Assembly (NCBI GenBank): GCA_052400685.1
Contig: JBQTGJ010000014.1
Strand: one strand, 5' to 3'
Length of the DNA: 64,000 nucleotides
From: CAZHHH01 sp052400685
Lineage (GTDB): Bacteria > Bacteroidota > Bacteroidia > Bacteroidales > Marinilabiliaceae
Shown here piece after piece: positions 8,428-17,177 of the stretch. Position numbers and translations under genes: made by a program. Position 1 is the stretch's first letter, and each line of letters begins with the position of its first letter. The notes under the pieces are model-generated. The model was not told the origin of the DNA. It saw only the letters and a list, made by a program, of their open reading frames with translations, and ran no database searches.

Positions 8428-9897
8428 TTATTCCTGAAGATTTATCGCATAATAGGCGACTTTTCCATTCGGATAAATTCCGGTCAGAAAAAGTCCATCA
8501 TTTAAAACTTCTACTACTTTTTTCAGGTCTTCTTCGCTGTTGATAGGCACCCTATTGGCCTGGGTTATTATATAGCCTTTGCTGACGCCTGCATCTTTGA
8601 ATTTTCCTGAAGTTACATTTTTAACTTTTAATCCATTGCGTAATCCAAACCGTTGTTTTTCGCTGCTGGATAGTGGCTCAAATGTGGCTCCCAGCTGACC
8701 GAATTTTCCAGTTGTTTTAACAATATCAGTATTACCTTGAATGTTACGTAAGGTAATGGTAAAAGGTTTTCTTTTACCGTCACGTATTATTTCTACTTGT
8801 ACACTATCGCCAGGACGGTATCGGCTTATTTTTTCCTGCAATTGGGGTACGGTATTGACTTTATCGCCATTTACACTGACTATTACATCACCCGATTTGA
8901 TGCCTGCCACTTGTGCGCCACCACCGTCTATGGCTTCAACTACATAAACTCCGGTGCCGGGGTCGAGGTTCATTTTTTTGGCTAATTCGTTGTCCATTTC
9001 CCGAATATTAACACCAATCAGTCCCCTTTGTACTTCGCCAAATTCCATCAGATCTGATACCACTTTTTGTACAATACTCACCGGAACGGCAAATGAATAT
9101 CCTGTGTATGATCCTGTTTGTGAGGCAATAGCTGTATTAATACCAACCAGTTCTCCGGATGTATTGACCAACGCGCCTCCGCTGTTACCCGGATTTACAG
9201 CAGCATCGGTTTGAATGAATGCTTCTATGCTCATTTGTCCGAGAATCTGAATACTACGTGACTTGGCGCTCACAATACCTGCCGTTACGGTGGAGGTCAA
9301 ATTAAAAGGGTTGCCGACTGCAAGCACCCATTCGCCAATTTTTAAATCATCTGAATTACCATATTGCATATAAGGCAATTCGGATGCATCGATTTTTAAA
9401 AGTGCAATGTCGGTGGTGGGATCGGTGCCTACAACAACGGCTTTAAACGTTCGTTTGTCGTTCAGAATAACTTCAATTTCGTTGGCATCGTCTATAACAT
9501 GGTTATTGGTGACAATAAATCCATCAGCTGAGACAATGACCCCGGAGCCTGAACCCATAACCTGTCTTTCCATTGGCCGTTGCTGGTAACCGTTTGGCCC
9601 AAAGAAAAAATCGAATAATGGATTGTCCATATATGACTGTGATACTGATGATGTGGCTTTGGTTTGCACGTGTACGACGCTATGAACCGATTGGTCGGCG
9701 GCATATGTCAAATCAGGATAGCCTGTCGTCGGTTTTTCCTGTGATAAGGAAGCGTAGCGAGCTGAGTGGTTCACTTCAACAGGGACTTCGACCCGCTGTA
9801 CCAAAGGTCCATTAATTTTGGAAAAAATAAAAACACCAATAAAAGCACTGATGATTGATATTGCAACGGTTGCAAAAAGTTGTTTCTTATTTTTCAT
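8428..9897 (-). CDS. htrA: HtrA/Deg-family periplasmic serine protease
   Basis: A 489-residue Do-type protease/chaperone that degrades or refolds misfolded envelope proteins. Residues 8-25 form a signal-anchor or uncleaved signal. The trypsin-like domain has the full triad: His133 in TNNHVID, Asp163 in TTDIALLKI and Ser239 in NPGNSGGAL. PDZ1 follows (about 275-370: RGLIGVNIRE, then GGGAQVAGIKSGDVIVSVNG), and a degenerate PDZ2 fills the C-terminus. The region around 95-113 (LFDFFFGPNGYQQRP) corresponds to the LA loop. The gene is monocistronic, convergent with nothing, and divergent from dapF. A strong hairpin lies 10 bases before its start and could control it. Confidence 0.93.
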   Translation of the reverse strand: MKNKKQLFATVAISIISAFIGVFIFSKINGPLVQRVEVPVEVNHSARYASLSQEKPTTGYPDLTYAADQSVHSVVHVQTKATSSVSQSYMDNPLFDFFFGPNGYQQRPMERQVMGSGSGVIVSADGFIVTNNHVIDDANEIEVILNDKRTFKAVVVGTDPTTDIALLKIDASELPYMQYGNSDDLKIGEWVLAVGNPFNLTSTVTAGIVSAKSRSIQILGQMSIEAFIQTDAAVNPGNSGGALVNTSGELVGINTAIASQTGSYTGYSFAVPVSIVQKVVSDLMEFGEVQRGLIGVNIREMDNELAKKMNLDPGTGVYVVEAIDGGGAQVAGIKSGDVIVSVNGDKVNTVPQLQEKISRYRPGDSVQVEIIRDGKRKPFTITLRNIQGNTDIVKTTGKFGQLGATFEPLSSSEKQRFGLRNGLKVKNVTSGKFKDAGVSKGYIITQANRVPINSEEDLKKVVEVLNDGLFLTGIYPNGKVAYYAINLQE

Positions 9898-9907
9898 GAC
9901 ATATTAA

Positions 9908-9951
9908 TTTTAAAGGTTTGCATATAACAATCAAATTATATGCCTTTAAAA
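9908..9951 (-). promoter_or_regulatory. Long inverted repeat just upstream of htrA
   Basis: Arms TTTTAAAG + GCATATAA pair with TTATATGC + CTTTAAAA: 16 bp in two blocks with one 4-base bulge and an 8-base loop, ending 10 bases from the htrA start codon. It may be an operator palindrome or a hairpin in the mRNA leader. Confidence 0.5.
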
Positions 9952-10142
9952 TATCGGTTAACAAAATTTAACGAGGCTTGTGTTTGATTTAAGGTGCGCT
10001 TTGGAGTGAAGAAACCCCCTGGGAGATATTCCGGTCACCCTACCCTAATCCTTAAACAAAACCGAAATGCCACCGAAGGGGGCTTGAATGACATAAAATT
10101 AAGTTAATTAAGCACTAATGTCAATTGAAAAATTCGATTTGA

Positions 10143-10174
10143 TTGGTAGGAGTGACTCCTCTTCCTTATCTTTG
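10143..10174 (+). promoter_or_regulatory. dapF promoter (-33 and -7 boxes)
   Basis: TATCTTTG (10167-10174) is an exact TAnnTTTG box. TTGG (10143-10146) lies 20 bases upstream. This promoter lies inside the longer reading frame that opens at 10118 and so argues that translation begins at the ATG at 10193. Confidence 0.7.
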
Positions 10175-10192
10175 TGCCCTAATTGTTTTTCT

Positions 10193-10981
10193 ATGTCTGA
10201 TATTAAATTCTATAAGTATCACGGTGCCGGTAACGATTTTATTTTGATTGATAACCGTTCGCTTTTCTTTGATGCAAAGGAGGTTCAGCTAATCGAAGCG
10301 ATGTGCCATCGCAGGTTTGGTATAGGTGCAGACGGGCTTATGTTGTTGCAAAATTCGAAAAGCTATGCTTTTTCGATGCGTTATTTCAACAGTGACGGTC
10401 GCGAAGCCACCATGTGTGGTAATGGGGGGCGTTGTATTGTTGCCTTCGCCGAAAAAATGGGCCTTGTTGATAAGGGTAAGTTGTTTGAATTTGAGGCGGT
10501 TGACGGGCGACATGAGGCTATTTGTCAGACGGATTATGTGCGTCTTAAAATGGTTGATGTTAGTGGCATTGATGAGTCCGGTGGAACCTATTATTTGAAT
10601 ACAGGGTCACCGCATCATGTTAGTTTTCATCCTCAGATTGATGGTCTGGATGTTTTTGGCAAAGGCCGGGAAATTCGGTATAGTGACCGTTTTAAAACAG
10701 AAGGTACTAATGTTAATTTTGTAGAGGTGATCAGTGACGGACATATTAAGGTTAGAACTTATGAGCGGGGTGTTGAGGATGAAACATGGGCCTGCGGTAC
10801 CGGATGTGTGGCTTCTGTTTTAACCGATTATTATGTGCATGGAAAAAAGAATAACTATCAGGTGTCTGTTCTTGGTGGAGAACTGAAGGTTAGTTTTGAG
10901 CCCGTTTCCAAAGGGGTGTATAAAAATATATGGTTGGATGGTCCGGCTAAATTTGTTTTTGAAGGTCATTATTCTTTTTAG
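10193..10981 (+). CDS. dapF: Diaminopimelate epimerase
   Basis: Converts LL- to meso-diaminopimelate for lysine and peptidoglycan synthesis in the cytoplasm. The 262-residue form starting at ATG 10193 (MSDIKFYKYHGAGNDFILID) has the normal DapF length. An ATG at 10118 would add 25 residues with no family similarity and would place the promoter inside the gene. Both catalytic cysteines are present: Cys75 in TMCGNGGRC and Cys201 in WACGTGC. uvrB follows after 32 bases on the same strand and may be cotranscribed, although the pairing has no obvious functional logic. Confidence 0.95.
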   Translation: MSDIKFYKYHGAGNDFILIDNRSLFFDAKEVQLIEAMCHRRFGIGADGLMLLQNSKSYAFSMRYFNSDGREATMCGNGGRCIVAFAEKMGLVDKGKLFEFEAVDGRHEAICQTDYVRLKMVDVSGIDESGGTYYLNTGSPHHVSFHPQIDGLDVFGKGREIRYSDRFKTEGTNVNFVEVISDGHIKVRTYERGVEDETWACGTGCVASVLTDYYVHGKKNNYQVSVLGGELKVSFEPVSKGVYKNIWLDGPAKFVFEGHYSF

Positions 10982-11013
10982 TGTTTGCGTGGAGATACAG
11001 GGGATTATAATAT

Positions 11014-13032
11014 ATGGATTTTAAGCTAACATCGGATTTTGAGCCAACAGGCGACCAGCCTGATGCTATTGTTAAATTAGTGAAAGGTTTTAAAGACGGA
11101 AGCAATGCACAAACGCTTCTGGGAGTTACCGGCTCAGGAAAGACGTTTACAGTGGCCAATGTGATTCAGGAGCTGGGTAGGCCAACCTTAATATTAAGTC
11201 ATAACAAAACTCTGGCGGCCCAGTTGTATGGCGAGTTTAAAAATTTTTTCCCAAATAACAGGGTGGAATATTTTGTCTCGTATTATGATTATTATCAACC
11301 TGAGGCCTATCTCCCGGTGACCGATACATACATTGAAAAGGATTTATCCATCAATGAAGAGATTGAAAAATTACGTTTGAGTGCGACATCGGCTTTGCTT
11401 TCGGGCCGCAAGGATGTGATTGTGGTTTCTTCGGTGTCATGTTTATATGGTATTGGTAATCCGGAAGATTTTCATGCCAATGTTATTTCTCTTAAAAAGG
11501 GAGCTAGTATTGGCCGAACACAATTTCTTCGTCACTTGGTTGATAGTCTTTATTCGCGTAATGAGGTGGAGTTTAATCGTGGCAATTTTAGGGTGAAAGG
11601 TGATACTGTTGATATTTTCCTGGCCTACGCTGACGAAGCCTGCCGGGTGATTTTTTGGGGGGATGAAATTGAATCAATTGAGACTTTTGATCCTGTTAAT
11701 AATATAAAATTGGAGGATCATGACCAATTCCTTATTTATCCTGCGAATATTTTCGTTACCACCAAAGAACGAATTCATGAGGCTATTTCGCATATCCAGG
11801 ATGATTTAACGGCTCATTTGGCTTTTATGCGTGAGGAAGGTAAAGCTCTGGAGGCCAAACGACTGGATGAACGTGTTAATTATGATCTTGAAATGATCAG
11901 AGAGTTGGGATACTGTCCGGGAATCGAAAATTACAGTCGTTATTTTGATGGTCGGCCAGCAGGAACCCGTCCTTTCTGTTTGTTGGATTATTTTCCAAAA
12001 GATTTTTTGATCGTGATTGACGAAAGTCATGTTACAATACCGCAAATAAGGGCCATGTATGGAGGCGATTTCAGCCGCAAAAAGAATTTGGTGGAGTACG
12101 GTTTTCGTCTGCCATCGGCATTGGATAACCGGCCGCTGAAATTTGAAGAGTTTGAGGTTTTGGCCAAAAATGTGATATATGTTAGTGCAACACCTGCCGA
12201 TTATGAAATGCAACGAAGCGAAGGTGTTATTGTTGAGCAGGTTATTCGGCCCACTGGATTGCCGGATCCTGAAATAGAAGTTCGTCCTTCGCTTAATCAG
12301 ATTGATGAGTTAATTAATGAAATTCAAATTCGTATACCAAAAGAAGAACGTGTTCTGGTTACGACACTGACCAAACGAATGGCGGAAGAACTATCGGCCT
12401 ATCTCACAAGAATGGGGATTCGCTGTGAATATATCCATTCGGATGTTGATACTATTGAGCGTGTTAAAATAATGGAAGGTTTACGCGAGGGGCTTTTTGA
12501 TGTTTTGGTGGGAGTAAATCTTTTGCGCGAAGGACTGGACTTACCCGAAGTTTCCCTGGTGGCTATTTTGGATGCCGACAAGGAAGGATTTCTTCGGTCG
12601 GCACGTGCTTTAACACAGACTGCCGGACGGGCGGCCCGTAACCTGAATGGCAGGGTAATTATGTTTGCCGATAAAATAACGCATTCAATGCAGGAGACCA
12701 TTGATGCAACGAATTATCGTCGTGAAAAACAGTTGGCATACAATGTGGCCAATCAGATTGTGCCGCATCAGGCCGTCCGCCGTAAGGGGTCTGTTATACC
12801 GGGAAGTGCGCCTGCCGCATCGGCAAAAGCTTATGTAGAGTCTGAATCGTCAGATGTGGCAGCGGATCCGGTGGTTGCTTATATGAGTATTCATGGCCTT
12901 GAAAAAGCCATTCAAAAAACGAAAAAAGCGATGGAAGCGGCATCCAAAGAGTTGGATTTTGTCTCAGCAGCACAATACCGTGATGAAATGTTTCGGCTTG
13001 AAGCATTGCTGAAAGATAAAATCAATTCATAA
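11014..13032 (+). CDS. uvrB: Excinuclease ABC subunit B
   Basis: The damage-verification helicase of nucleotide excision repair, which receives DNA from UvrA and recruits UvrC. Residues 37-44 are Walker A (GVTGSGKT). The beta-hairpin region YYDYYQPEAYLP is near residue 92 and the DEXH-like box (IVIDESHVTI) near 331. Helicase motifs V/VI read VGVNLLREGLDLPEVSLVAI and QTAGRAARN. The C-terminal UVR domain (AMEAASKELDFVSAAQYRDE) contacts UvrC. At 672 residues it is full length. Two hairpin repeats follow the stop codon. Confidence 0.96.
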   Translation: MDFKLTSDFEPTGDQPDAIVKLVKGFKDGSNAQTLLGVTGSGKTFTVANVIQELGRPTLILSHNKTLAAQLYGEFKNFFPNNRVEYFVSYYDYYQPEAYLPVTDTYIEKDLSINEEIEKLRLSATSALLSGRKDVIVVSSVSCLYGIGNPEDFHANVISLKKGASIGRTQFLRHLVDSLYSRNEVEFNRGNFRVKGDTVDIFLAYADEACRVIFWGDEIESIETFDPVNNIKLEDHDQFLIYPANIFVTTKERIHEAISHIQDDLTAHLAFMREEGKALEAKRLDERVNYDLEMIRELGYCPGIENYSRYFDGRPAGTRPFCLLDYFPKDFLIVIDESHVTIPQIRAMYGGDFSRKKNLVEYGFRLPSALDNRPLKFEEFEVLAKNVIYVSATPADYEMQRSEGVIVEQVIRPTGLPDPEIEVRPSLNQIDELINEIQIRIPKEERVLVTTLTKRMAEELSAYLTRMGIRCEYIHSDVDTIERVKIMEGLREGLFDVLVGVNLLREGLDLPEVSLVAILDADKEGFLRSARALTQTAGRAARNLNGRVIMFADKITHSMQETIDATNYRREKQLAYNVANQIVPHQAVRRKGSVIPGSAPAASAKAYVESESSDVAADPVVAYMSIHGLEKAIQKTKKAMEAASKELDFVSAAQYRDEMFRLEALLKDKINS

Positions 13033-13163
13033 AATTATATTAAATAGATTATTGTTACTGTTATATATGTATATAGTTTATTTATAGCGTTGTATCTGCT
13101 TTTTTTATGAGTGGTGTTTAGTGTTTTATTTGATAATAGAGTTCCTTATTTTATATTTGTAGT

Positions 13164-13417
13164 CTAATTAGAGTCTGTCCATAAACTAAGTGTTTGAAGT
13201 ATGAAGTTCAAATTCAAGGCTTGCGAAGTCATAAAAATCAAGGGACTGACGAACGAAGTAAAGGCAGAAACAAAGCTGTTGTTGTGGATTTATCTCATAA
13301 ATGCTTTGATTATGCTTTACAAGGAGGAAGAAGACGAAGTCAGTTTACTTTTCGTAAATGACTGTTTTTATGACAAGCGTAACGCAGAAGTTGACTTTAT
13401 AGACAAACACTAATTAG
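13164..13417. repeat. Hairpin repeat copy 1 (subfamily A, long form)
   Basis: First of about 17 copies of a palindromic intergenic repeat. The outer arms AGTGTTTG / CAAACACT, TATAAAGT-like / ACTTTATA, GCTTG / CAAGC and TCATAAAAA / TTTTTATGA surround the tip TTTAC / GTAAA. This copy carries roughly 100 extra bases near the tip, shared with the copy at 49085. It is bounded on both sides by CTAATTAG. Confidence 0.85.
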
Positions 13418-13559
13418 TGCTTCTCCATAAAGTCAGGAGTTTGAGCCTTAAATTTCAAATTCAAGGCTTGCCCAGCTCGATAAATTTGGGCTTAATATGA
13501 TAAACGACCATTTTGAGGATAAACATAACGCAGATGTTGGACTTTTCTTGTAAGCCCTA
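13417..13559. repeat. Hairpin repeat copy 2 (subfamily B)
   Basis: Abuts copy 1 and shares its CTAATTAG boundary. It shows the B-type features GCTTG...CGACCATTTTGAGG and an outer AGTGCTT / AAGCCCT-like pair, with some decay. Together the two copies fill most of the gap between uvrB and the Rrf2 gene. Confidence 0.75.
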
Positions 13560-13584
13560 AATATTATACCTTACTCATTCAACT

Positions 13585-13989
13585 ATGTCGAATATCGTGG
13601 CCTTGTCAGAGGCAGCATCAATCGCTCTTCACAGTATGGTTCTTATTGCGAAGACCAATGAAGTTCTTAATGTAGGTGAAATATCTGCTAGAATTTTTAG
13701 TTCCCGTCATCATGTAGCAAAAATTTTACAGCGGTTGGCCAAAGAGGGATTTATTTCTTCCAACCGGGGCCCCAGTGGTGGTTTTACTCTCCGAAAGGAT
13801 CCGGATGAAATTTCTTTACTTGCTATTTATGAGTCCATTGAGGGCACTCTGGATGTTCAGGCTTGTCCGGGAGCAAAGGAGACCTGTCCTTTTGATAGTT
13901 GCATCTTGGGCGATATGTCGAAGCGCATTTCTCGCGATATTCGTGATTATATGAAAAATAAAAAGCTGAGCGACTATATTAATCATTAA
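13585..13989 (+). CDS. Rrf2-family transcriptional regulator
   Basis: A 134-residue winged-helix regulator of the Rrf2/IscR family. The helix-turn-helix lies at about residues 30-60 (NVGEISARIFSSRHHVAKIL), and the Rrf2 wing signature GPSGGFTLRKDP follows. Three cysteines (Cys94, Cys101, Cys106 in ACPGAKETCPFDSC) match the ligand pattern of Fe-S-sensing members, so redox, nitric oxide or Fe-S sensing is plausible. The C-terminal 11 bases overlap the end of the convergent rsmE gene. Its targets cannot be told from the window; no redox gene is adjacent. Confidence 0.9.
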   Translation: MSNIVALSEAASIALHSMVLIAKTNEVLNVGEISARIFSSRHHVAKILQRLAKEGFISSNRGPSGGFTLRKDPDEISLLAIYESIEGTLDVQACPGAKETCPFDSCILGDMSKRISRDIRDYMKNKKLSDYINH

Positions 13990-14677
13990 TTATACGAATA
14001 ATATGACAAGCTGTTAAGGCCGCTGTTTCAGTGCGTAGCCTTTTGCGACCCAACGAAATAGGCTTAAATCCATATTCTAAAGCCATTTTTATTTCTGCTT
14101 CGCTAAAATCACCTTCCGGACCGATAAGAATGAGGGTGTTATTGCCTTTTTGGGCCGCTGTCTTCAGATGGACGGTATTGCCTTCCTGACAATGGGCAAT
14201 AAATTTGTCACCAGCAAAAGGTTTCTTTACAAATTCACTAAAGGTTATGGCAGGGTTGAGTATTGGCCGCCACAAACTGATAGACTGTTTAGTAGCTGCA
14301 ATTATGACCTTTTCGAGTCGTTCGGGTTTGATGACTTTACGTTCTGAGTTACTGCAGAATATGGGGGTGATTTCTTCAATCCCTATTTCAGTACTCTTCT
14401 CCATAAACCACTCTGTTCGATCTATATTTTTTGTTGGTGCTATTGCGATATGACAGATATACAAAGGAGCCGCCTCATCTTTTTTAGCTTGAATTTCTAC
14501 GCGGCATTTTTTGGGCGACGCGTCAGTAATGCGGGCTTCAAATAAATGCCCTTTGCCATTCAGTATATTTATAACATCACCGGCCTGATGTCGCAATACC
14601 CGGATGCAATGGTTCGATTCTTCCGGGCTAAGAACACCTCCGTTGACGAGTATTTCGGGTTCATAAAACAGCTGCAT
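13979..14677 (-). CDS. rsmE: 16S rRNA (uracil-1498-N3)-methyltransferase
   Basis: A 232-residue SPOUT-class methyltransferase that modifies U1498 of 16S rRNA. It has an N-terminal PUA-like domain (LSPEESNHCIRVLRHQAGD) and the C-terminal knotted domain with ATKQSISLWRP, LILIGPEGDFSEAEI and ISLGRKRLRTETAAL, which forms the S-adenosylmethionine site. Length is normal. It is monocistronic, with a TAnnTTTG promoter 26 bases upstream, and it overlaps the Rrf2 gene tail-to-tail by 11 bases. Confidence 0.95.
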   Translation of the reverse strand: MQLFYEPEILVNGGVLSPEESNHCIRVLRHQAGDVINILNGKGHLFEARITDASPKKCRVEIQAKKDEAAPLYICHIAIAPTKNIDRTEWFMEKSTEIGIEEITPIFCSNSERKVIKPERLEKVIIAATKQSISLWRPILNPAITFSEFVKKPFAGDKFIAHCQEGNTVHLKTAAQKGNNTLILIGPEGDFSEAEIKMALEYGFKPISLGRKRLRTETAALTACHIIRIIND

Positions 14678-14702
14678 GTGCCTAATTCATTTGGTTGAGT
14701 CA

Positions 14703-14710
14703 CAAAGGTA
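14703..14710 (-). promoter_or_regulatory. rsmE promoter -7 element
   Basis: TACCTTTG on the minus strand (14710 to 14703) is an exact TAnnTTTG match 26 bases before the rsmE ATG. Confidence 0.6.
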
Positions 14711-14843
14711 AATAATTAGTAAAATAATTACAGTCATCGGGTACATCAAATCAAAAAAATGTGTTCATTTGAAGGGTTAAGCAAAGTGCAATACGGCGTT
14801 TTGATGCAATGTGCTTTTAGCTTATATATTAAATACTTAACTA

Positions 14844-15560
14844 ATGAAACCTGTTAATTTTATTAAGATGATGTCGCAGCCCGACGACATCACCTGCGGT
14901 CCTACCAGTTTACATGCTATCTATAACCATTACGGCCTATCTATTGACCTCGACGACGTAATTGGTTCGGTTAAATCGCTGGAGGGGGGTGGAACGTTGG
15001 CTGTAATGTTAGGTATTGATGCTTTGAAGAAAGGTTTCTCAACCCGTATTTACAGCTATAATCTAAAAATGTTTGATCCCTCATGGGAGGGTATTTCCAA
15101 CAGTGAATTGGTCGAATTACTTGAGAAGCAGCTTCAGTTTAAAACGGGTAAAAAGTTTGAACAAGCCACTCGTGCGTATCAGACATTTCTCATGCTTGGG
15201 GGCGAAATTTTATTTGAAGATTTGCAACCTGCTATTTTTAAGTCTTACTTCGATAAAGATATTCCTATTCTTACAGGGCTCAGTGCAACCTATCTTTACA
15301 ACTCACCACGTGAATATACCAACAGAAAGAACAAATCTGTTTTTGATGATTTACGTGGGGAGCCAATGGGTCATTTTGTGGTTTTATCGGGAATGAAAGA
15401 TTCATCCGTATTTGTAGCCGACCCTTACAAGGAAAATCCCATATCCGGGAATAACTACTATGAGGTGAATATTAATCGACTGATAAATTCAATTTTGCTG
15501 GGTAGTGTCACTTACGATGCCAACATGTTAATTGTTATACCCAAAGGTCAGTTTACATAA
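14844..15560 (+). CDS. C39-like cysteine peptidase of an amidoligase cluster
   Basis: A 238-residue protein with the papain-like C39 pattern: Gln12 and Cys18 in MSQPDDITCGPTS, His177 in MGHFVVLSG and Asp193 in FVADPYKENP. No signal peptide or membrane segment is seen, so it should act in the cytoplasm. Classical C39 peptidases cut double-glycine leaders inside ABC exporters; this stand-alone form lacks a transporter. It is first in a same-strand group with a RimK-family ligase (29-base gap), a GCS2-type ligase and an N-formylglutamate amidohydrolase. This context suggests that it trims or hydrolyses a peptide-like product, which is inference. Alternative: a transglutaminase-like amide-forming enzyme. 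Confidence 0.78.
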   Translation: MKPVNFIKMMSQPDDITCGPTSLHAIYNHYGLSIDLDDVIGSVKSLEGGGTLAVMLGIDALKKGFSTRIYSYNLKMFDPSWEGISNSELVELLEKQLQFKTGKKFEQATRAYQTFLMLGGEILFEDLQPAIFKSYFDKDIPILTGLSATYLYNSPREYTNRKNKSVFDDLRGEPMGHFVVLSGMKDSSVFVADPYKENPISGNNYYEVNINRLINSILLGSVTYDANMLIVIPKGQFT

Positions 15561-15589
15561 ATACATAAAACAGATATTCCAGATTTTTC

Positions 15590-17041
15590 ATGAAAAAAAT
15601 AATTGTAATAAATCATCCACATAAGTGGAATTTTGAAATTTCCGATGTCGATGTTGTTTCCCCAAAAACTTACCTGGAATCGGAAACATACGCTAAAATG
15701 AAGAATGCTCGGGTTTTTAATCTTTGCTTCGATTATGCCTATCAAACCCGCGGTTATTATGTGTCATTGCTGGCAGCTGCCAGAGGACAGAAAGTAATCC
15801 CTTCCGTTAAAAATATTCTGGATTTAAAAGCGCAGGCTATCGTAAAGTCGATTTCGGAGGCTGAAGATGATTTAATTCAGAAGAAATTAAAGCACATTCG
15901 CTCCAAAGAATTTGTATTGAGTGTTTATTTTGGACGCAATATTTCTCCTCAGTACGACAAGCTGGCACATGTGCTCTATAAATTGTTTCAGGCGCCATTG
16001 CTTAGAGCGCGGTTTATTTTTGACGGTAAGAAATGGGAAATTCAATCGGTAAAGACGATTCCCTTTAAGGAAATTCCGGAACATCATCTGGATTTTGTTT
16101 ATGATACGGCCAAAAACTACTTCACGCTTAAAAGATATGATAAGGCCAAAGTCGAAAAGTTTAAGTATGACCTGGCGATTTTGGTAAACCCCGATGAGTC
16201 GGAACCGCCATCCAACAAAAAGGCCATCTCCAATTTTGTGGATGCTGCCGAAAAACAAGGTTGTTATGTGGAGTTGATTACGAAAGAAGATTACAGCCGT
16301 ATTGGCGAGTTTGATGCGCTGTTTATTCGGGAAACCACGGCTGTCAATCATTATACGTATCGCATGTCGCGCAGGGCCCAGCGTGAAGGACTGGCAGTTA
16401 TTGATTCGCCGGAATCGATTTTGCGATGTGCCAATAAGGTTTATCTGGCCGAGCTGCTGTCGCAAAATAAAATTGCGACGCCCAAAACGATTATTATCCA
16501 TTCCGAAAATGTTAAGGGGGTTGAAAACAAGCTGGGCTTTCCCTGCGTGCTTAAATTGCCCGATTCGTCGTTTTCGCAAGGCGTGGTTAAGGTCGATACA
16601 CCCGAGGAGATGAAGATTAAGGTGAGGCAAATGATGAAGGTTTCAGAGCTTATTATTGCACAGGAATTCATGCCTACCAATTACGACTGGCGGGTGGGGG
16701 TGCTTAATAATAAAGTTTTATTTGTTTGTAAATATTATATGGCCAAAGATCACTGGCAGATATATAATTGGGGCAGTAAAAATAAAAATGACATCACAGG
16801 TAATTTTGATATTTTTGAAATAGATCAGGTGCCGCCTCAGGTTATTGATATTGCACTGAAAGGAACGAAGCTTATTGGTAATGGGCTTTATGGCGTGGAT
16901 GTGAAAGAGGTGGACGGAAAGGTTATGATTATTGAAATTAACGATAATCCTAACATTGATGCAGGTATTGAAGACTCGCTGTTGCACGAAAAAATTTACG
17001 ATACGGTGATTGAATATCTTTTAAGTCTGGTGGTTCGATGA
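15590..17041 (+). CDS. RimK-family ATP-grasp ligase with RimK-like N-terminal domain
   Basis: A 483-residue protein. Residues about 1-200 form the RimK-like N-terminal region found in this subfamily (KTYLESETYAKMKNARVFNL and DYAYQTRGYYVSLLAAARGQ). From about 280 to the end is the ATP-grasp domain: NKVYLAELLSQNKIATPKTI, GFPCVLKLPDSSFSQGVVKV, the hinge LIIAQEFMPTNYDWRVGVL, and the metal site GVDVKEVDGKVMIIEINDNP with the paired Glu-x-Asn. Such enzymes join a carboxylate, often glutamate, to an amine using ATP. The substrate is unknown. It is second in the cluster; a 136-base gap separates it from the GCS2-type gene. Confidence 0.85.
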   Translation: MKKIIVINHPHKWNFEISDVDVVSPKTYLESETYAKMKNARVFNLCFDYAYQTRGYYVSLLAAARGQKVIPSVKNILDLKAQAIVKSISEAEDDLIQKKLKHIRSKEFVLSVYFGRNISPQYDKLAHVLYKLFQAPLLRARFIFDGKKWEIQSVKTIPFKEIPEHHLDFVYDTAKNYFTLKRYDKAKVEKFKYDLAILVNPDESEPPSNKKAISNFVDAAEKQGCYVELITKEDYSRIGEFDALFIRETTAVNHYTYRMSRRAQREGLAVIDSPESILRCANKVYLAELLSQNKIATPKTIIIHSENVKGVENKLGFPCVLKLPDSSFSQGVVKVDTPEEMKIKVRQMMKVSELIIAQEFMPTNYDWRVGVLNNKVLFVCKYYMAKDHWQIYNWGSKNKNDITGNFDIFEIDQVPPQVIDIALKGTKLIGNGLYGVDVKEVDGKVMIIEINDNPNIDAGIEDSLLHEKIYDTVIEYLLSLVVR

Positions 17042-17177
17042 TATCAGAAGGGGTTCATGGAGTTGGTTCAGCATCTTATCGTTGAGCTTGCTTCTTAATC
17101 CTGGCAAAACATCATTAATTGCCATTTTGTCGACTGGTTTGAGTGTGTTCAATGTTATAAATTGATAGTTAATTCAG

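Noticed and set aside
13201..13413. A 70-codon frame inside hairpin repeat copy 1
   Set aside because: The frame lies wholly in the repeat, its counterpart in copy 6 (49072-49338) has different ends and indels, and short copies lose it. The conserved property is pairing, not coding.
15887..16630. A 247-codon frame antisense to the RimK-family gene
   Set aside because: Shadow frame; the sense product has complete ATP-grasp motifs.
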